This document shows, one piece after another, positions 33,701 through 45,500 of a stretch of 64,000 nt of DNA (positions within the stretch are counted from its first letter, which is position 1; each line of letters opens with the position of its first letter). The position numbers and the translations under genes are program-made. The notes below the pieces were generated by a model, which was not told the DNA's origin, ran no database searches, and saw only the letters and a program-made list of their open reading frames with translations. The stretch comes from Phellopilus nigrolimitatus (taxonomy: Eukaryota; Basidiomycota; Agaricomycetes; Hymenochaetales; Hymenochaetaceae), in NCBI GenBank assembly GCA_021029095.1, contig JAJOHG010000009.1:434001-498000 (forward strand), written 5' to 3'.

Positions 33701-36700
33701 GCCCGGGGATAAACACATACTTTTCTAGAGCCTAGACGATACGAACCGGAAGGTGGAGGAAGCTTGTCAGAACTTCGCTGCAGCAAACGCGAATTTGGAT
33801 GACGTATCCGCTCAGCTCGTAGAACGTGAGTGGCTTCTGCCTCGAGAAGGCTGCAGTTACTGATTCTTCGTGTTGTTTACAGGCAATCAGGTACTATCCT
33901 TCTATGCTCAATACGAAAATGAACAACACTGACACGTGGCGCTCAAGGAACTGGCTGAAGTGAAAACGCATAGCGATGAGCGTGAGTCTCCCTCTGACAT
34001 TACCCTTTACTTCATGACTGATTATAGTTGAGTAGTTCAGGCTGAAGTGAATCAGTTAAGAACTACTTTGCAAGAACGCGCTATGGGTCAAAGCGAAGGT
34101 GTGTCACTGCAGAGTCCTAGGCCACAATCACGAGCGTCAACTAACGGAGGAAATAGCGGCGGCGCAGCTGGAACAGACCAGAGTGCTCCTCAGAGAAACC
34201 GAAAAGGGACATGCCAAAGGTGTGTTGTCGTTTCATACTCAATGACTTACGGGATTATAAGATTGTTTTAGCGGATAGCCAGATAAGGCTTATGAAGGAC
34301 ACTTTGGAAAAAGCGCAAAAGAAGCGCGCAGAAGGTATGTCCGCCAGCTTTCCTATAGACCTGAAGAGGGATTTTGAACGCGTGCGATAGTCGATGTCCA
34401 GCTGAAGCAAACGGATGCTGCTCTCCAGGATGCCAGCAAAGGTCGAACTGAAGGTAAGGTCCGAACCTACCTCTCAAACAAGCAGCTTATCGCATCCAAT
34501 AGCGGAGGCACAGCTGCAGCAAATGAAGGTTGCTGTACAAGAGGCAAAGGAAAAGCAAGCCGAAGGTAAAGAGAGAGCTTTTCATTTTTATACAGATTGG
34601 CGACTGACGAGTTCGTAGCGGAAGTCCAACTCCAACAGTCGGAGAGTGCCGTGCAGGACGCAAACAGAGACCGAAAGCAAGGTGAGTTCTTCGCGGCATC
34701 TCTTATTATCATTAAAGAAAATTGATTGGCTGTAACAGCGAACTCCCAAGTAGAGCTGTTGAATAAGGCTTTGCAAGACACTAATAACCGACTACTCGAA
34801 GGTTCGTAAATGATGATTATGTTAATGAAGCCTCTCTAACAGCCGTGGCAGTTGAGGGCGATTTGAAGGAGTCGAAGATTGCTCAGCTAAACACTGTGAA
34901 TGAGCATGTTCAACGTACGTTCTCATATGTGTATGACGATAAGTCCTTGTCTAACAGATTGAATAGGTAACTCTGAACTGCAGAAAACTCTTCAAAAAGC
35001 AGAAATGCAACGTACTGAAGGTAAGCTGTGTTTTTATTTTCAGCAGGCGATTCGCTAAGACATGCGTGATAGCGGAATCGCGATTGGTGCAAATGAAAGC
35101 GTCTATGCAGGATGCCAGCAAGGACCAAGCCGACGGTTTGTTTCGTTTCTTGATTTATGAATATTAGTCTGATAATGTGTTATAGTCCGAGCTCAACTAG
35201 AGCAGCTTGCGCAAACGAAAGAGGCTCTGAAAGAAGCGAAAAGAGGACGCACTGAAGGTGGGTTCTTTGAAATTTTTATTATTTGTATAAGAACTCATTG
35301 GTATGTAACGAAGCCCTTCGAGAGGCTGAGCGCGTTAGGCTACTGTTCGCAGAATCAGAGGGCAATCGCGTTGAAGGTAAAATATATTTACTGAAGCATC
35401 TATTCATTACTTATCTATTTCCCTTTCAGCTGATATGTTGAATGAAGACCTGGAGCAGGTACATTATACACGTCGTACCATTCAAGCTCAAAACTCACAG
35501 CCTAAACTCTACAGAAAGTGTCCGAACTGCAGCATGAGGTGCAAAACTGTAGGAGTCCTCATCGAAGATGTTGTGAATGAAACTTCAACGCTCATGATTC
35601 TAATAGTGAACGTTCAGCTAGCCGAGATGAGAGAGGTAAGATGACAATCTTGATTTTCATTCAGACATGTTCACCTAATTATTTAACACCATAAAGCATC
35701 TGGGCGTCTCCGACAGACAGAACGAAAAGCGTAAGCGAAGATCGCCCATTCTCCTTATGACCTTCATCTTCTCTAACGTTTTCCCAAGTTATCGATACGA
35801 CGAACAAGGACAAAATGGTACGTGGACAAACTATTTGTCTGTGTTACTTGCCAATTGAAGGTCTTTAGACTATCTTTAAACTAGAAACCAAAGTTGAGAA
35901 GTTGTCGCTTGCTCGCCAAAAGGTATGTAGGACGCCCATTTCAGGTCAGACCGAACTGAAACCCTCCTGTTAGATGGCTGCGATATACGGCCTGCCGGCC
36001 TATTCCCCAGTCGCCTCGCCTGACCGCATTAATCCTCCGATCCATTTGGGGAGTCTGACGTCGAGGAGTACACCATCCTCGTCTCCGCCGACCGAGATAA
36101 CTCTTCAGGCATCTGCAAGTCACGACCATATTGGCCCGCCAGCGAAGCGTCAGAAACGCTCAGGGATGGCGTGGACTCCCATAGAATCCCCTATTGAATC
36201 GAATACCGATATCACCAGGCGCTCAAGCACGATGTGGTCTCCCACGAGATCTCCCATAGAATCAAATGTCGACCACGCACGCGGACCTGGCGCAGGGTTG
36301 TCTACCGATACTGCCATCTCGTTAGACGATGACGAGCAGCTTCCAGTGACTCCCACGTCACGCGGACCTCATTTGCAACCCATTCGAAACATGGACATAC
36401 CTAAGGAGGTATTCACAACATACGAACTGGTCGCAAAAGTGGGGACGTGGTCCAGTGCTCAAGGGAATTCAGTCTGTGGATTCTGCATGTAAGTACTTCC
36501 TGCTTTATTTCGTACGAAACGTGTCAAGCAACCCTGCTAGGCTTGAGAATACGCATTCGGATCAGCAGATTCGACATCCCCTCAGGTTTGACGCTTTGCT
36601 CTATCCTGCCCAGTACTGGCAACACTGCGTAACAGAACATAAAGTGGCATGGAGGCCTGATATCGACAACTTTTTGAAGACCATGGCACAGAAATCACCA

Positions 36701-37064
36701 GTAAGACAAATTAACAAGAGAAGGTTTTGTTCGTCCGAACCTAATATTTCCCTGTAGTCAATAAACCCGGTCGTCGAAATGATGCGGAAGTTTGCGTTGA
36801 TGGTGTCTTGGAAGACAGACATAGGTCCGTACGCTTGTGGCTTGTGTCAGTAAGTGCCTTCCGTAGAATCTTGTTCAATTGGACCTTTTCATCGGTGGAT
36901 ATTTATGTAGGCTCGAAAACACACATCAAGACCACGACCCGCTGCCCTTACTAAGCATAAATTCGCATGTAGACTATAGGCTCTTCTGGTCTCACTGCCG
37001 TTCGGAGCATGCACCGTTCTGGAATCCTGCCTCGCAGTCCAGCGCTTCCCAGAGTATTATGTAG
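30730..37064 (+). CDS. Coiled-coil protein of about 51 mostly tiny exons, with two C-terminal CCHCH motifs
   Basis: Exon 1 (30730-30888, MDAFADENQSF...) joins exon 2 (30951-31466), a heptad-rich coiled coil. After that come about 45 small exons, many of 28-35 nt, whose translations join in phase (examples: DSTNELHEQIEQ, ALLDAEQLRT, AHVEELDAKDRALSE). From 34036 to 35376 twelve successive exons all start and end in phase 1, nine of them exactly 63 nt. From 35979 a Ser/Pro-rich linker (SPIESN repeats) leads to the C-terminal part. There C-G-F-C and C-G-L-C are each followed by LENTH and a WxHCxxEH motif (C-x2-C-x28-H-C-x3-H twice). The spacing suggests zinc binding. No family is recognised. The overall plan (long coiled coil plus zinc-like modules) would fit a scaffold or tethering protein. 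A few junctions are weak (a GC donor near 32957, an 8-nt exon at 33883-33890). Confidence 0.7.
34036..35376 (+). repeat. Array of twelve symmetric coiled-coil exons (63-nt unit)
   Basis: Exons at 34036-34098, 34157-34219, 34272-34334, 34391-34453, 34503-34565, 34619-34681, 34739-34801, 34843-34914 (72 nt), 34967-35020 (54 nt), 35073-35135, 35186-35257 (72 nt) and 35314-35376. All are phase 1-1. Most encode A-x-x-Q-L-x-x-x-K-x-A-L-Q-D/E-A-x-x-x-R-x-E, that is three heptads per exon. Introns are 37-61 nt. Confidence 0.82.
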
Positions 37065-37332
37065 CTTTGCGTCCGTTTATTCTCTTTTTTTTTTCTTAAC
37101 TGCAAGCAAACTTTCTATCTCTTCGGGAGCACGGTCTGGTGCATCATTGTACAATTCATTTACCTTCTTGAAATACACAGAATCAGAGACTTTTCCCTTT
37201 CAATCGATACAAGGACATATATAAGCCATATTATAACTCGTAATCGTCAATATCTAAAAGAACGGCGAACGAGACTACATACTACAGAACAGCAAAATAG
37301 AAGAAATTCGTAAGGTGGAAAAAAGAACGTGT
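37065..37332. other. Convergent 3' region
   Basis: This short region between the stop of the coiled-coil gene and the stop of the RNA-binding-protein gene on the other strand has an AT-rich, poly-T tract at 37085-37096. No gene seen. Confidence 0.4.
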
Positions 37333-39440
37333 TCATCGCGAGTACGGATGGAAACCGTGACCCCTTTGCGTCCTCTGCGGACCAACACCGCCTTGAGGAC
37401 CAGTGGGCGCACCTCTGGGACCACGAGGCGCGTTCACAGGCCCGCCGGCCATCATACCGCCTGCAGGGCCCATGCCCGCACCCATCCCACCTCGACTCAT
37501 AGGTCCCATCGGGCCCGGACCCATGGTCATACCCATGCCGCCTGCTGGACCCATACCCGGACCCATACCACCGCCCATGCCCGCACCCATCCGACCTATT
37601 CCAGATCCGCCCCCCATGCCCATCGCACCCATCGCGCCGGCACCCATCATGCCCATACCGCCGGGCATGCCTCCAGCCATGGGACCCATTCCCGGACTCC
37701 CGCCCATACCACCGCCCATGCCTGCAGCTCCACCCATGCCAGCCGCACCGCCAAACTGCTGGAACATGCGCGTGTAGAGCGCTGCAAGCGCCTGCGGGTC
37801 AAACGGAGTGTTTCCTGCGCTCTGGCCCACCGGAGGGCTTTGCGTAGCTCCGCCAGTGAAACCAGCTTGTCCGCCGGTGAACGCAACGGCGTCACTTTGT
37901 CCGCCGAATCCGTTCCCGCGGAATTCACCACCTCCACCGCCTGGGCCGTCGCGCTGATGACGGGGTTGAGCGAGCTTGACGTCGATCTGAGAAATTTGCG
38001 AAATGAACTTGACGTTATAACTAGCAAAACAAGTGGGACTCACCAATTTGCCGTCAATCTCAAGCTTCCCGAAGCCGAGAATCGGGTCAACGTTTGCGTT
38101 CTCGAAGGAGACGAACCCAAAGCCCTTGCTCCTGCCCGTTTCGCGGTCAAGCATGACCGTCGAATCGATGACCTTGCCAAACTGCGAAAAATACTCGCGC
38201 ATGGAGTCTGAGGTGACAGTACCCGCTAGCCCGCCAATAAACAATTTCTGCGCACGCTGATGCTCTTGCCTAGGAATCGCGCGCTTAGGATCAATCTGAG
38301 ATAACGCGTCACCGGATTTAGCACAATGACCATGGAAGCACACTAGATAAATGCGACTTGCAATTTTACCGTCCAGGTAATGCTCCCGAACCATTACAGC
38401 ATTGACTGAAGCCGGTTCCTCGAATGTGAGGAAGGCAAAGCATCGCGAACGGCCTGAACCATCTCTCATAATAGTACAAGCTTCGACCTTTCCGAACTGC
38501 TCAAAGTACTTTCTAAGGCCCTCTACATAGGATAGGATTTAGTGCTATCAATTCATGGATCAAGAAAGGCTAGCTAGCTACCATCTGTAGTGTCCCAATT
38601 TAATCCACCAATGAACATTTTCCTGGATGATTGACATGAGTTCCTGAACGGTGCATGTTACGAAATTGAAAGCAGAAATGTATGATGGGAAAACAGCATC
38701 ATGCTATTCGTCGACTGGCTATAGTGCCTAAAATACGTTAAGCACAACACAGGAACAGAGCGAAATACTTGTCTGTCTGACGAACTCCTAGCCTAGCCTA
38801 GACGAACAGATGCATAGCTATGGAGCTAGTCTCGACGAAAGCATGTGCAACGTGACGAGTGACTACCACGACAAGGGTAATTGCTACAGCCTGTAGATTC
38901 GTAGGTCCCCAGCCGGCCAGACTATATCTCATCCCCCAAACCCCACGCACTCAGAAAGCACCGAACACTGCGACATTACTCACCCTTCTTCTTTCATTTC
39001 AGACGGCCTGACGTGGCGGTCCACAATCTGTAACGACGACGCTATCGGCTGTGAAATATCACTTTGTGCCATCGATCTGAAGCCCTGGTCGCCACTACGT
39101 AACGAATAATCCTGGTTAGTAGAAGAGTACGACTGTATGGGTTGCGGTGCATTTCCATTCGGTATTGACGGTCTCGGTGTTTCTTCACGAGGTGCTGCAG
39201 ACTGTGGGGGAGGCGAAGCTAGCTTTGCAGGTGTCGGATGTATAGCTGGAGCTGCGGCTGGCGTAGGCTTGGATATTGGCTGCACCTGTGGTTTTGCTGG
39301 TTCCCTCGGAGCCTCAGTTGGCACAGCAAACTCGTTGTCATCGCCGTAAAGATCTAGAAATTAAATCCATTAGACACACAAAAGTCCAGACGTATTCAAA
39401 AACACTCGCCTCCATACAAGTCAGCGTCGAGGTCGGACAT
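37333..39440 (-). CDS. Hrp1/Nab4-like RNA-binding protein with two RRMs
   Basis: The start is MSDLDADLYG at 39440. A Pro/Ala/Ser/Gln-rich N-terminal region (to about residue 125) follows. RRM1 (RNP2 KMFIGGLNW in the small exon at about 38620-38583, RNP1 SRCFAFLTF) is joined by DGKI-IDPKRAIP to RRM2 (RNP2 KLFIGGL, RNP1 KGFGFVSF). The C-terminal half is a Gly/Met/Pro low-complexity domain (GMGGGMGPGMGPAGGMGM). This layout matches yeast Hrp1/Nab4 and animal DAZAP1/Musashi-type hnRNPs, which bind mRNA 3' regions and shuttle between nucleus and cytoplasm; yeast Hrp1 works with RNA14, also in this window. Two introns use GC donors (after GGAG near 39409 and after AAAATT near 38365). The intron before RRM1 is about 360 nt, long for this genome. 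Confidence 0.9.
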
Positions 39441-39615
39441 GATGGTGGTTTGAGGAAAGGAAGAGCGTGTCGGTTACGGCAGCCGACTGCCCCTTTTGTC
39501 GTTTTTTTCTGACCCCGAATCGTGAGAATAATATGTACCGTCATCGCGTTCCTGCAATTTCTATCGAGTTTTTTTTCTTCGTTTTCTTTATTTCTGGAAT
39601 TGTTAATTCTGCAAT
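39441..39615. promoter_or_regulatory. 175-bp bidirectional promoter
   Basis: The Hrp1-like gene (minus) and the GH85 gene (plus) start only 175 bp apart, so their control elements must overlap. A poly-T/TTC tract near 39575-39598 precedes the GH85 start. Confidence 0.55.
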
Positions 39616-42164
39616 ATGCCTGTTATCTCCAATGAACAGGCATCCGATGCCAAATATTTTGCCTCTTACTTCAAATCACTATCTGATCTCGATGAGTGGG
39701 CTCTTAACTCCGGGCCACGATACCAAAGAAATCTAGACGGCATATTGGATTTTGTGGCGCGCGGAAAGGTTGAGGGGAAAAGCTACGATTCTCGAGGGAA
39801 GCTCTTGGTAAAGTCATTTGATTGAAATTGTCGCGCAGCCTGGAAATTTGATTATTCTCAAGGTGTGTCACGACTACAAGGCAAGAAAAGGCATTGATAA
39901 CGACGGGATACTCTTGACTTATTCTCAAACAGGGGGGATATACTGAAGGCCCCTCTTCATTAGCGTATACCTTCAACTTCTGGGATCGCTGCGATACTTT
40001 TATATAGTAAATTTTACTGATTAAATGAGTCGTTTTCGGAGACTGATAATGTCTTCAGTTTCTCTCACCATCGAGTAACAATTCCCCCTCCAGGATGGAT
40101 AAATGCCGCTCACAAACACGGAGTTAAGATGCTGGGAGTGCTGTAAGTAACGCACGAATACCAAAACTTTTTCGCTAACGACCTGCACATTTTAGTATTT
40201 TTGAACACCACGAGTCCGCGGAAGACATTCTTCGTCTCCTTGTCGGAAAGTTGCCAAAATCTAGGACAGGAACTTCTGGCCCTTCCAGTAATACCGGGCT
40301 TCCTGTTTCACCACACTATGCTCGGCTCCTCGCGGACCTGGCCCACGAGAGAGGATTCGACGGATATTTGCTGAATTTTGAGTATCCATTCGAGGGTCGT
40401 TCTGAACAAGTCAGAGCTCTCGAGGCGTGGATAGCCATTTTTAATGCCGAACTCAAGCTTAAAGTCGGGGACTATGCCCAAACGATCTGGTGTGGCACGC
40501 CAACCTCTTCTTTAATATTCTTCGTGGAGACTGAATAAAAAGATAGGTATGACAGTATTGTCGTAACCGGAGACCTACGCTGGCAAGATCGCTTGAACAG
40601 TCGGAACCTTTCTTTCTTCCTCGCTTCGGATGCCTTCTTTACTAACTACACATGGCCGTCTAACTTCCCTTCACTGTCCGCGCAATATCTTCTCAGCCTC
40701 GATGACGAGCTGATGCAGGGAAAGCTGAAGTCCCTACGGGACATCTTCGTCGGTGTCGACGTCTGGCCAGGGCGCGGCTCTCACGGGGACGGTGGTTTCG
40801 GATTGTATAAAGCTATCGAGCACGCCGACCCGGAGTTTTTGGGCCTCAGTGTTGCGCTCTTCGGGCCTGCGTGGACGTGGGAGAGTGACGAGGGCTCGGA
40901 CGGCTGGAACTGGGAAACGTGGTGGGCCCGTGAGCGCAATTTATGGGTTGGCCTGGAGAACGAAGGCATGCCAGTTGATGTTCCCGATGCGCCGGTGCGC
41001 CAGGGACAACTGCCATGCGTGCACGGACCGTTCAGGCCTGTCAGCGAGTTTTTCCCGAGGCTGCCCCCTCCCAATCCGAGCGCATTCCCGTTTTTCACGT
41101 CGTTCAGCCCGGGCGTAGGTTTCGCGTGGTTTGTTGAGGGTCGGCAGGTGATGCCTAAACAAAGCGGGTGGACAGATGTTGATAAGCAAACATCGTTAGG
41201 AGACCAGCTCTGGCCGCGACCAACTGTCTCATGGGAAGGCACGAATCTTGACGAGCCGCTGAATTCATCGACTGTTTTGAATTTCACTGAGGCTTTTAAC
41301 GGCGGATCGTCTTTGACAGTTAAATTGGCAGGCCGGGGTGGTCCCTCTGACGAAGCTTCTTTCCGCTGCTTCTGGATCCCTCTCCAGTCTCTGGCTTTAT
41401 CGCCGGGCAGAACCTACGAGATCCAGCTGGTATACAAGGTGTCTTCCGCCGATTGTGACCTTGACCTAGCTTTGTCAGTGAAAGCTGACATAGAGGAGAT
41501 CGCCATGAATATCAATCCGATTCCAAGTCAGCCGTCGGACGATTTCGCGAATGGTTGGAGCAAAATTAGCATCACATGCAAGCCTGCTGTTAGAACTGGC
41601 CTCGACGTCCTCGCAAGCGTCGGAATCATGCTTGGCGCTGCCTTCGACGATGCTTCCCTCCCGTATTCTGTTGACATCCAGCTCGGGCAGCTCAGCGCCT
41701 TCCCAAAGTCCTCACCTGCCGACGCCACGCCATACCAAAGCAGACTCCTCTGGGCCGACTGCGCACCCTCGAACGTCTCCCCCAGCACGCTCGTGTTGAC
41801 CTGGGAAGCGTGCGTTTCTTTCACTACACCCGCCATCGTGCGCGAAACCGACGTTATGCCTGAGGTTCCGCGCCCACCGTGGGTGCTCGATCGCACGCCG
41901 CAATGGTTTCCGTGTTTCTTATACTTCAACATCTATGTGCAGGCACGTAGGCCCGATTCAAATATTGGGCTTACACCTTCGGATGCGGCGCGCTTCATCG
42001 GCACGAGCGGCACGGACGGCCTGCGCAATCGTTTTTCAGTGGACCGAGAAGCGCTACCTGAGGGACTTCGCACGGGACCTGTCAGGTTTTCTGTTCAGGG
42101 GGTGACAGATCGGGGTGTCGTTCTGCCTTGGGAATCGAGTGTTTTCGTCGATTGCGATTTGTAG
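39616..42164 (+). CDS. GH85 endo-beta-N-acetylglucosaminidase (cytosolic ENGase)
   Basis: Six exons (39616-39807, 39839-39880, 39933-40006, 40059-40142, 40196-40489, 40547-42164) join in phase to 767 residues. Family markers in order: CHDYKGGYTEG, FNFWDRCDTF-IYFSHHRVTIPPPGWINAAH, GVLIFEHHES, the catalytic Asn-x-Glu in GYLLNFEYPF, and the signature YDSIVVTGDLRWQDRLN formed across the last intron. GVDVWPGRG, ATPAWTWE-like FGPAWTWE and an NWETWWARERNLW block follow. GH85 enzymes cleave the chitobiose core of N-glycans by substrate-assisted catalysis, with Glu as acid/base and Asn orienting the acetamido group. No signal peptide is present, fitting the cytosolic form that clears free oligosaccharides after ER-associated degradation. 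The intron after CHDYK uses a GC donor (39881). Confidence 0.95.
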
Positions 42165-42542
42165 GAGGTACTCCTGTTTAGTTTTTCCCATTTCTGCACG
42201 GACTTGTCTTATTACTATTTATCTGAGGTGGGTCACGAAAAACCGACATGTAGCGATTCATCTGTTCAGTATCTCTGATTTACTGTCAGAATTCGAAATC
42301 CATTATGATCAGTTTTCATCTGGGCATACATGCAAACAGACAAACACATAATTTACTCGAGATCCAATGAAAGAAAATATCACAACCATAGAAATAGATA
42401 ATGATTACAAGCCACATACCTCTGTGAGTATGACTTTGTACGCTACATATGTACTGTGTGTACAGGGGACAATGAGTTATGAATTTATAAGACAAAAAGA
42501 GATCGAACCATAAAAAGTTGCATCGTGTCACACTACCTGAAC
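42165..42542. other. Convergent intergenic region
   Basis: AT-rich 3' flank between the GH85 and Yta7-like genes. No gene seen. Confidence 0.4.
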
Positions 42543-45500
42543 TCAATCCTCATCGAAATCATCCAGAGCCGCCTCCTCAGCAAAATCCGAGATGACGCCG
42601 AACAGCTCATGCACGCACGCGTCGCGGTCCCATTCCTGGCGATGCCGCCAGATGCAGTTGAGCGAGGTCGCGCGAAGTTGCTCCAACTGCTCCACGTTGA
42701 GCTGTTCTGTTTCGCTGACGTATTTAGCTTCGAGCTCGGTAAGCAGCGTCTCGTCGACATGGAATGGAGGAGGTGGAGGACTGGGTGTCCGCGGGCGTTC
42801 AATTTCCATTGGAACAGGACTAGTTTCTTCCTGAAGCAGTTCTGGTTCGACGAGCAGTGGAGGATCCATATCAGGGACAGGGGAACGGCGGGGAGTCCGG
42901 AGGTGGGCAGGGTACAGGTGCGAGACTCGGGTCAAGAAGGATATTCAACGGTTCAGTATTGTCAGCAGGCGGCGTATGTGGATTGGAATCTACAGCATTG
43001 TTTGCAAGGAAGTTCTGTTCAAAACCGACGGAGGACGAAGAAGCGACCGGAAGACCATTCGAAGACTCTGCAGCAATAAGGCTTTGGACTGACGGCAAAC
43101 GCAGTTGAGGAGACAAAGGATTAAGCAAGTTTGGGTCGAATCCTGCGTGCCGAGGTTCAGAGTTGACCTCAGTAATTGGCGTCAGATGGGCTTGAGGAAA
43201 GAAATGTCCATTGCTAGTGTTCGTTCTCGAAGGTGTCTGAGTCATGTCATCAACAGTCCGATGCAAAGCGCACCAGTTGCCGGCCGGGTCTGCGAAGACG
43301 TAGGCCCGACAACGTCAAGCTCATCATGGTCATCATCAAGGATCTGTGGGTCAATCTGCATGTTAATCTGCATGTCGACGTCCATTCGCGAGCGCTTCGC
43401 AGTTCTGTCGTCCACACTAGTCCTCGCCTGAGCCAAGCGAGTCTCCGTTCGCATCGTGTGAACGCTGCCTCTTGAGCCGACGCTCCAGCAATAGCGGATC
43501 CGTGATACCATGCTCGGGCTGCAGGCCGTAATTGCGCGCGCTGCGCCGTACCGGCGCGCCATTCTCTAGTCCCGCTGCCATGTCCATTTGCGCTGTCGTT
43601 TGAACCCGCCCGACTCTTCCCCTTTTCCGCACGTCGCTGCTCTCGCCGCTTGCGCTCGCGGCCGGCCATGCGTTCGCATTCCAGCCGGAAGCCCGGATCG
43701 AACTCCTGGATGCTAACCTGAGCGGCGGTAAACATGGCCTGCGCCTTGTTGAGGCGGTCGCGGTCTTCGTACGCGCGGACCTCCGCGTTGTAGACCATCT
43801 TGCCAATCTCGTCGAGAAACATGTTGGGTGTGAGATATTTGCCCTTGTATAAATCGGCATTCATGGATTCGAGGTCGACCTCGTAAAGACGCGGCTCTGG
43901 GGGCTGAACGTGAATGCCGTTGACTTGCACATTAGGCTGTAAGCCGCCTTCGCCATCGACAACAATGACACCGTTCGTTTGTATCTCAGCATTCACAGGT
44001 GCTTGAACAGCAGGTTGGGCATGACCAAGGAACGGATCCCACTGATTCTCAGGATGGAGATTGTATTCGTCCTGAACGTCTCTCAATCAGCAACGATCAA
44101 GTTTTAGAGGACATGAGTGCTTACCCTAGCGTGCTTAGTAAACCTTTTATGCTTTCTCTTGAGTTCTGCTAAAATAGGCCCAAGACGATACTTCAATAAG
44201 GTCAAAATCCTCTGGTCATTTTCTTCCTGTACAGCCAGTTCCGCCGCGGACGGCTGGCGCGGTTCAAGCGGAGGAGCGATAGGTAACTCTTCCAGGACGC
44301 GCTTTTTTGCGCTTGATGCCATCCGGAAAATGTGTAGGCGGCCTCCGAATGTCATCCAAAAGCTCATCAAAGAACTTGCGCCGCTTCTCCGTATCTGGGT
44401 GTGAAAAAAGAACACGATTGTCTTTTGTCACGCCAAACCAGGAGCGTACATCGCGAGGAAGAGATGAAAGGGGCCCGTCCACGACAGCCAAGAGAAGGAC
44501 GGGTTCGCTGGGGGAAAGGGTGTCGAGCATGGCTTTGACTGTCGTCCGCGCAGTCTCCGAAACAGCCGCGCACCAACCCAGCAGCGAGGGAATGTGAACT
44601 ACAGAAGGTTGGTGCCGCTTAGCCTCGATGAAAAGCTGCACAATACCAGCTTCGATAGTCTGCAATCGCAAGATTAGATTGACTAACGTAAAATTAGCCA
44701 AGAAACTAAGACTTACCCTAGTCGAATCTCCCAACAACGAGCCAAGATCAAGAGTCTGTATGTGGAATCCTTCGAGATGATGCAGAGCAGCCGAACCGAT
44801 GTACCCTTGACCCATCCCTGCTTCTCCGTGAAGCACGACCCGAGGACGATATACGCGAAGCGATTCCATTTCTGGCAAGGGAGAAAATAAATAAAAATTA
44901 ACACCAAAATCCAATATTTAAATTCACGTGACGACTTACTCTGCATGAGAATTTCACGCTCCAATGCACCCTCGTCGCCCTCATCCTCGTACTCAGCCTC
45001 CTCTAGCGCTGTCCTCTTTTTCCTAGAGGTAAGACCTTCTCTAGAACAACCTTGACACGTTGAAGTGTGTCGTCCAGAAGGGGCACGAGCTGTGATGGTA
45101 ATGGTGTGGCACTCGAGGCGGTAGAGCGCGCGGATGAGGGAACAAGCTCTGCGATGACGACATGTGAGTATGTCGATCAGGCACGCGTGTTAAGAAGACA
45201 AAACGCGTTCGACGCGTCGGAAAGAAACGCGTACTTTTCACGGAGATCATGAAATCGCGTGCTTGGACGCCGATAGTTTCTGGTTTCAGAAGTAAGCGGT
45301 CCATCGACTTGTAAATTTGTGGATATCGCCGCTGGACGGCATTGAGCGCGGCTTCGGTACAAAGTGCCTATAAATTCGAAATGAGCAGTGTTTCATGACA
45401 TGCAACAGAAGCGCGAAAACAGACCCTCAGATCTGCACCTCCATACCCCTTCGTGATCTTTGCCAATCGCTGAACGGTCTCCTTCGCCCTATCATCATCC

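Noticed and set aside
37315..38211. 298-codon plus-strand frame (Arg/Thr/His-rich)
   Set aside because: It is the antisense shadow of the Gly/Met-rich tail of the Hrp1-like protein.
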